Positions 58,185 to 64,000 of a stretch of 64,000 nucleotides of DNA are shown here, piece after piece. The position numbers and the translations under genes are program-made. Every line of letters begins with the position of its first letter. The stretch's first letter is position 1. Under the pieces are notes generated by a model. The model had not been told where the DNA came from. It saw nothing but the letters and a program-made list of their open reading frames with translations, and made no database searches. Origin of the DNA: Artemia franciscana (Eukaryota; Arthropoda; Branchiopoda; Anostraca; Artemiidae); the NCBI RefSeq assembly GCF_032884065.1, contig NC_088873.1:37869823-37933822 (forward strand). The letters are read 5' to 3'.

Positions 58185-60165
58185 TATCCCTGGTAATTTA
58201 GTCATATTTCTAAGTTTCACTTGTGAAAAATCCCATGGCTCGTAAAAGCTCAAGACTGAACACCCGGGATCCCAAAGAGGTAATTTAGCTACCACTACCA
58301 CTGGTAATTTAGCCAAAATCATGAGTTTCACTTCCAAAAAAGCTCGTTAAAGCTCAGAACTTGTAAAGTCCCAGGGTTCCAAAGTAGTAATTTAGCTACA
58401 GCATCACTACCACTGATAATTTAGCTGTAATCCTGAGCTTCACTTGCGAAAAATCTTAGAGACTGTGCAAGTTTAGGATTAAGTCCATGGATACCAAAGA
58501 CGTAATTTAGCTACCGCATCCACTACCACCGGTAATTTAGCCATAATCCCGAGATTCACTTTCGAAAAATCCCAATGATCACCCTGATGAAGGTGAAAGT
58601 AAGCTGTTCAGCTTATCCAGACGAACTTCCACCCAAACTGATTCGAGAATACGGCCCTTTCATTGCAAAACCACCCTCAGTGCTGATAAACGTTTGCTTT
58701 CGTATAGGGATCTTTCCAGCTGTTTGGAAGAAAGCTTACGTTAGAGTAATTCCAAAGGTTACCAACCCTAAGAGCTGTGACGAACTTAGACCTATCTCGC
58801 AAACACCATGCCTGGCAAAAGTGGCCGAGACCTTTATCATGAGGGTCTTATTTGATCGAATCAAGGGATCTATCGACCAGAGACAATACGGCGGACTGAA
58901 AGACTGTAATAACTCAGTGTACCTAGTGCAGATGTACGATAGTCTCCTCAAGTGGATCGAAAAAGGTCACAGTTTTGTAGACCTTGGTGCCATAGATTTC
59001 CGAAAGGCATTTGATTTAATCAATCACATTGTAGCTGCCCTTAATCTCAAGCTAATGGGGGCTAAGAAAAAGACTCTTACGCTCGTGTTGGACTTTCTCA
59101 GTCAGAGGATGCATCGTGTGTTTGCTCTCTACGAAGGTGATAGTAATTTAAATGAAACATTTAGTACAAAACGGAGTTGTGACGCCACAATTCAGTTCAA
59201 ATTTTTTCAGTGTTTTCGCAAAAGAGTGCGCGGAGCCAAATCTTGTGATTAATGTGAACAAGTCGAAGATAGTGCGCTTTAACCCCCTAAAAAGTGATGT
59301 TATGTAGCCAAATGTTCCATTCCTTCTAACAAACAGTATCAAGATCCTTGGAGTTACTTTCTCCAATGACTTCAGCTTTGCCGCACATATCGAAAGCGTG
59401 GTTAAAAGTGCAAACGCTAGTCTACAGACTTTAAACGGTATGCGTAGGTTCAGTGCGAACACAGAGAGTATTAAGTATGCATACATAGCTTATGTCCGCC
59501 CCATTCTGGAATATGCGTGCCCTGCTTGGGTGCCCTCAGCACTTAGAACAGTGTATCTTTGTCAGGAGCTTGAATCGGTTCAGAAGCGAGCGGTATCGAT
59601 CATCTTGGGCCGCCGTGACATCCCCTACGAAAAGGCTCTGGAAGTGCTAGGACTGTCGTCACTCCAAAAACCGGTACGAAACTCTGATAATGAGTTTTGG
59701 AAAGTTCTTGCTTTCTAAATCTCAGCAGCGTGACATTCTACCTGATCAACCTCTACCATGAAGAACGAGAAAGCAAGATAAGTTAGTTCCCGTTAAAGCA
59801 AGAACAAACACATATGGTAATTCTTTCGTCCCAGTTTTCGTCAAAATATACAATAAGAGTAAATGTTTATAGTTTGATTTATATTTACAAGTGTAGTTTG
59901 ATTTTGAATATGTTGTAAAGAAACACAAATCAGCGATAGCTGTCAAGTTTTTGCTATTAAACCTGTCTACTGCTACTACTACTACTACTGCTACTATTAC
60001 TAAAGCTCGGGACTCAAATTCCAAGATTCTAAAGAAGTAATTTAGCTACCACTGGTAATTTAGCTATATTCCAAATTTTTACTTGCGAAAAATTCTAGGA
60101 CGCGTGAAAGCTCAGGACCGAAGTCCCAAGATCCCAAAAACGTAATTTAGCTTCGGGTCATTTGG
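58185..60165. repeat. Minisatellite, ~115-125 bp unit, interrupted by a LINE
   Basis: Units with ggtaatttagc, cttgcgaaaaat.c, aaagctca.gac and aaag..gtaatttagctacc segments run from 58185 to about 58575 and resume at about 60004-60165. The LINE sits inside one unit (after cgaaaaatcccaatgatc, before aaagctcgggact). Confidence 0.8.
58577..60004 (+). mobile_element. 5'-truncated LINE in DLD intron, catalytic box deleted
   Basis: A non-LTR retrotransposon RT fragment, antisense to DLD. The frame 58575-59252 holds IPKVTNPKSCDELRPISQTP (RT blocks 1-2), QYGGLKDCNN, and AIDFRKAFDLINH (block A). Around 59155 the frame shifts to LVQNGVVTPQFSSNFFSVFA (block B, degenerate). It then jumps to NLVINVNKSKIVRFNP, so the block with the Y/FxDD catalytic pair (about 50 residues) is missing. 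After one in-frame TAG (near 59305) come ILGVTFSNDF, YVRPILEYACPAW and a LESVQKRAVSIILG C-terminus, the Jockey/CR1-like order. The 3' end is a (TACTGC/ACT)n run at 59975-60000. The 5' truncation is normal for LINE insertion. Confidence 0.85.
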
Positions 60166-60169
60166 CTGT

Positions 60170-61729
<1,560 letters not shown>

Positions 61730-62084
61730 TCATCACAAAATGTAGTAGTTCAGGTACATACACAGGATCTTTTTCAGTGAGGGAGGGGAACTAATAAACA
61801 AATAATATTTCAGGAATTATAATAATGCAGGATATAATTATAAAATAAAGAAATTTTATTTGGCATTTTGAATAAGAATTGCTCAGACATGTAAATTTAG
61901 AATCCGAAGGGAGAGGGGGTGGGCTGCCAGTCCCCCCCCCCCAAACGTCTCTGTACTAATGTTACCACTCTTGGCAATTTATTACTAGTTTTAGCGATTT
62001 TCTCACATCCAAGTAAAACATTTTTCTTGTACCGACTCCTAGCAGTTTTAAATAATTTCGTAGACCACACTGCATTTCCATTAA

Positions 62085-62200
62085 CAGAATTTAATAAGTG
62101 AAAATACAGAGAGAAAAAAACGGGTATAATATTTTAAACAAAGCAGTGGAAAGCACTTGTTCCACTGCTTTGTTTAAATATTATACCCGTATTTTAGTTG
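62085..62200. mobile_element. Palindromic MITE, partial copy
   Basis: The core gtataatattttaaacaaag / its complement encloses cagtggaaagcacttgttccactg, giving near-perfect ~35-bp arms at 62120-62196. The left flank (gaatttaataagtgaaaatac.gagag) matches the outer arm of the longer copy at 62503. Confidence 0.75.
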
Positions 62201-62502
62201 ACTTTGAATTAAATCAAGTAGTTGTGGGCAGCTAGCCATGGCTAATTGTAGAAAAAGCCAAGAAAGATAGTATGATTAAGTGAGAGGCAAATCTGGCATA
62301 AGCCCTTATTAGGATTGTATAAAAATGATGTTAGTTAATTTCTTAATAAATAAGTCTATCGATCATCCAAGAACACATGATCTAAGAAATCATTTACAAC
62401 TACATCTCGAAAGCATCTCTACACCTTCTCAAGCTGTTTAGTGCCATGTGGTTAGACTGTGTTTAGTGCCATTAGACTGGTTTTTATTCAATTTCAGTTC
62501 AA

Positions 62503-62722
62503 AAATTTCAGAACTATTGTGGTTTTTTCTAACCTGGCCAGAATTTATTCAACAAAAATATAGACAGAAAAAACGGATATAATATTTTAAACAAAGCAGT
62601 GGAAAGCACTTGTTCCACTGCTTTGTTTGAACATTATACCCCTTTTTCTCTCTATATTTTCATTTATTAAATTCTGGCCGTTTTAGAAAAATCCCAATAG
62701 TTCTGAAATTTTGAATATATTT
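62503..62722. mobile_element. Palindromic MITE, longer copy (~220 bp)
   Basis: Near-continuous inverted repeat. The outer arms begin aaatttcagaactattg; the inner arms run through ggccagaattta and tataatattttaaacaaag. The centre is the same caagtgcttt-like loop as in the partial copy 380 bp away. Almost the entire element can fold on itself. Confidence 0.8.
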
Positions 62723-62729
62723 TTTTATA

Positions 62730-63210
62730 TTCCTTTCTCCAAATATGGTTGAATTTCGAAAGTTAAAGAAACATTTTGAAAGTTCAAAAAAAGTACAAAA
62801 TAAAGCACAAAAAAGAGGAAAAAACAACAAAGAAACAAAAACAAATAATGACGCAACTTCAGTAGGATTCCGCTTATGGTGATTATTTCTCTAGACTAGT
62901 AATTTTTGAAAGATTTTAATTTTTCTTAGAACAAGAAATAACCCTGAACATCATGCGTCACTACACAAACAATAAGATAAACAACGAGGAATAACTCTAG
63001 GACAGTGAAAATTTTCACTGTCTTTGCAGTCTTCGTCGTTATTTTACCAATCACTACTGCATTTAATGCACAAATAATATTTTTCCAGAGGGGAAAGAGC
63101 GGAGGGGGGTTCTGCCTTATCTTTCATCAAATCTGTTGAAACTCGTCTTTGAAACTAGTGTGAAACCCGTCTACTGAATTTTCAAATATTCTGGTATACT
63201 TTGGTTAGTA
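62730..63210. other. DLD intron remainder
   Basis: Nothing coding or bounded recognised. Confidence 0.4.
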
Positions 63211-63215
63211 CTTAC

Positions 63216-63384
63216 TTCTGGATGTGTGTAAATGACTGAAGGGACACAGTTGTAATCAATGTGTACAGGACCTCCGGCGATGCCTTCAACGCACACAATG
63301 CCCTCATCTTCAGCTTTGTGGGCCAACATAGGTCCATGAATACAATCCCCAATGGCAAATATATTGGGGATAACAGTCTGGAAT
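63216..63384 (-). CDS. Dld: Dihydrolipoyl dehydrogenase, exon carrying the FAD-binding IGD motif
   Basis: A 169-base exon; the acceptor is ttatag and its first base completes a codon (probably Arg) begun in an exon beyond 63384. It encodes [40 protein letters not shown] and [16 protein letters not shown], then GAA|gtaagt. [17 protein letters not shown] is the second FAD-contacting motif at the junction to the dimerisation domain, and [12 protein letters not shown] opens that domain. No further upstream exon is recognisable before 64000, so the NAD- and FAD-binding halves and the redox cysteines lie outside the window. Confidence 0.96.
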
Positions 63385-63399
63385 CTATAAAATAAGGTT

Positions 63400-64000
63400 A
63401 TTATTTTCTAATTTGTAAAGCACTGAGCAAATAGGCTATTTGTACTTAAAGCAATTTTTTTAATGAAAAAAAAAATCCTTGATGATAATGTGGATAAGAG
63501 AGGGATTAGTTGCCCACAAAAAATTGGGCAGTAGAAAGCGGAGTAACAAAGTATACAGAATAAAATAAATCGCGTGTCTTAAAACTGAAGACTCTGAGAG
63601 ACAGAATTCCCCCCCTCCCCATCGAACTTTGTTTTTTTAAATTCTCTCAAAAAATCAAAATCTTTGCCCCCTCCACCTAAATTACTATTTCATAAATTAG
63701 TGCTCCTATGAAGAAATATTTTCGCTTCTTAGATGAATAGTTATGTGTTAATAGTTGTATTTTGGAAATAATTACACGATGATGGCGCCTATAGTAACTA
63801 TGTTTTATTTATATCCAACAGCAAGGGGCAAGAAAAGTGGATCAATAAATTCTACAGAAGGAAAAAAAACAAAAGAGAAACAAATAGCTGTTAATTTTGT
63901 TTGAATGAATTAGTCTTTTTTTTTATTCCTGATTTAACTTCCTTGAAGTGATGATGCTATGACTTTTTTTTTGTTTAAATGGTTATATATTTCGTTGTGA
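63400..64000. other. DLD intron continuing off the window
   Basis: AT-rich, no exon recognised on the minus strand. The gene must continue past the right edge. Confidence 0.5.

Overview
This is eukaryotic, AT-rich nuclear DNA with long introns and very dense repeats. I place it in an arthropod, probably a crustacean. A mitochondrial insert near 51.2-51.5 kb carries a tRNA-Leu(CUN)-like sequence immediately downstream of the large rRNA, which is the arthropod mitochondrial order. The three host genes are ordinary animal genes. A brine-shrimp-like branchiopod would fit the repeat style and the long TA tracts, but that is inference.

Layout. 1-7.8 kb: intergenic DNA with short dispersed repeats, a tRNA-Asp-like relic, two related fold-back elements, a tRNA-derived SINE and a pair of perfect TGACGTCA palindromes about 1 kb upstream of the first gene. 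7.86-26.74 kb (+): a complete six-exon gene for the rRNA-processing protein EBP2 (312 aa); its introns hold fold-back elements, hAT-like MITEs, a SINE, two very long TA tracts and several minisatellites. 26.8-41.4 kb: intergenic DNA with a TIR element coding a possible transposase N-terminus, a second TIR element ending in a cluster of small hairpins, a broken pogo/Tigger-type transposase gene (-), two decayed LINE reverse-transcriptase fragments (-) and a minisatellite. 41.5-46.7 kb (+): two tandem single-coding-exon copies of the Arp2/3 complex subunit ARPC3 (175 aa each), separated by a 5'-truncated LINE tail and by a minisatellite into which a SINE has inserted; copy B lies between direct repeats. 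47.8-51.5 kb: a fold-back element, a non-autonomous Helitron remnant with a second Helitron 5' end inside it, and a NUMT. 53.4-63.4 kb (-): the last four exons of dihydrolipoyl dehydrogenase (DLD), which runs off the right edge; its introns hold a SINE, an hAT-like MITE, a LINE inserted in a minisatellite and two copies of a long palindrome.

The host genes (60S ribosome assembly, actin branching, mitochondrial 2-oxoacid oxidation) share no obvious pathway. No single unknown multi-gene system is visible. The observations I rank highest are the diverged ARPC3 tandem pair, with a duplication too short to have carried an obvious promoter; the fold-back repeat family near 2.6-4.2 kb; and the Helitron-NUMT junction. 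Coordinates were read by eye; exon edges follow GT-AG sites and open frame, while repeat edges are approximate unless a target-site duplication is stated.
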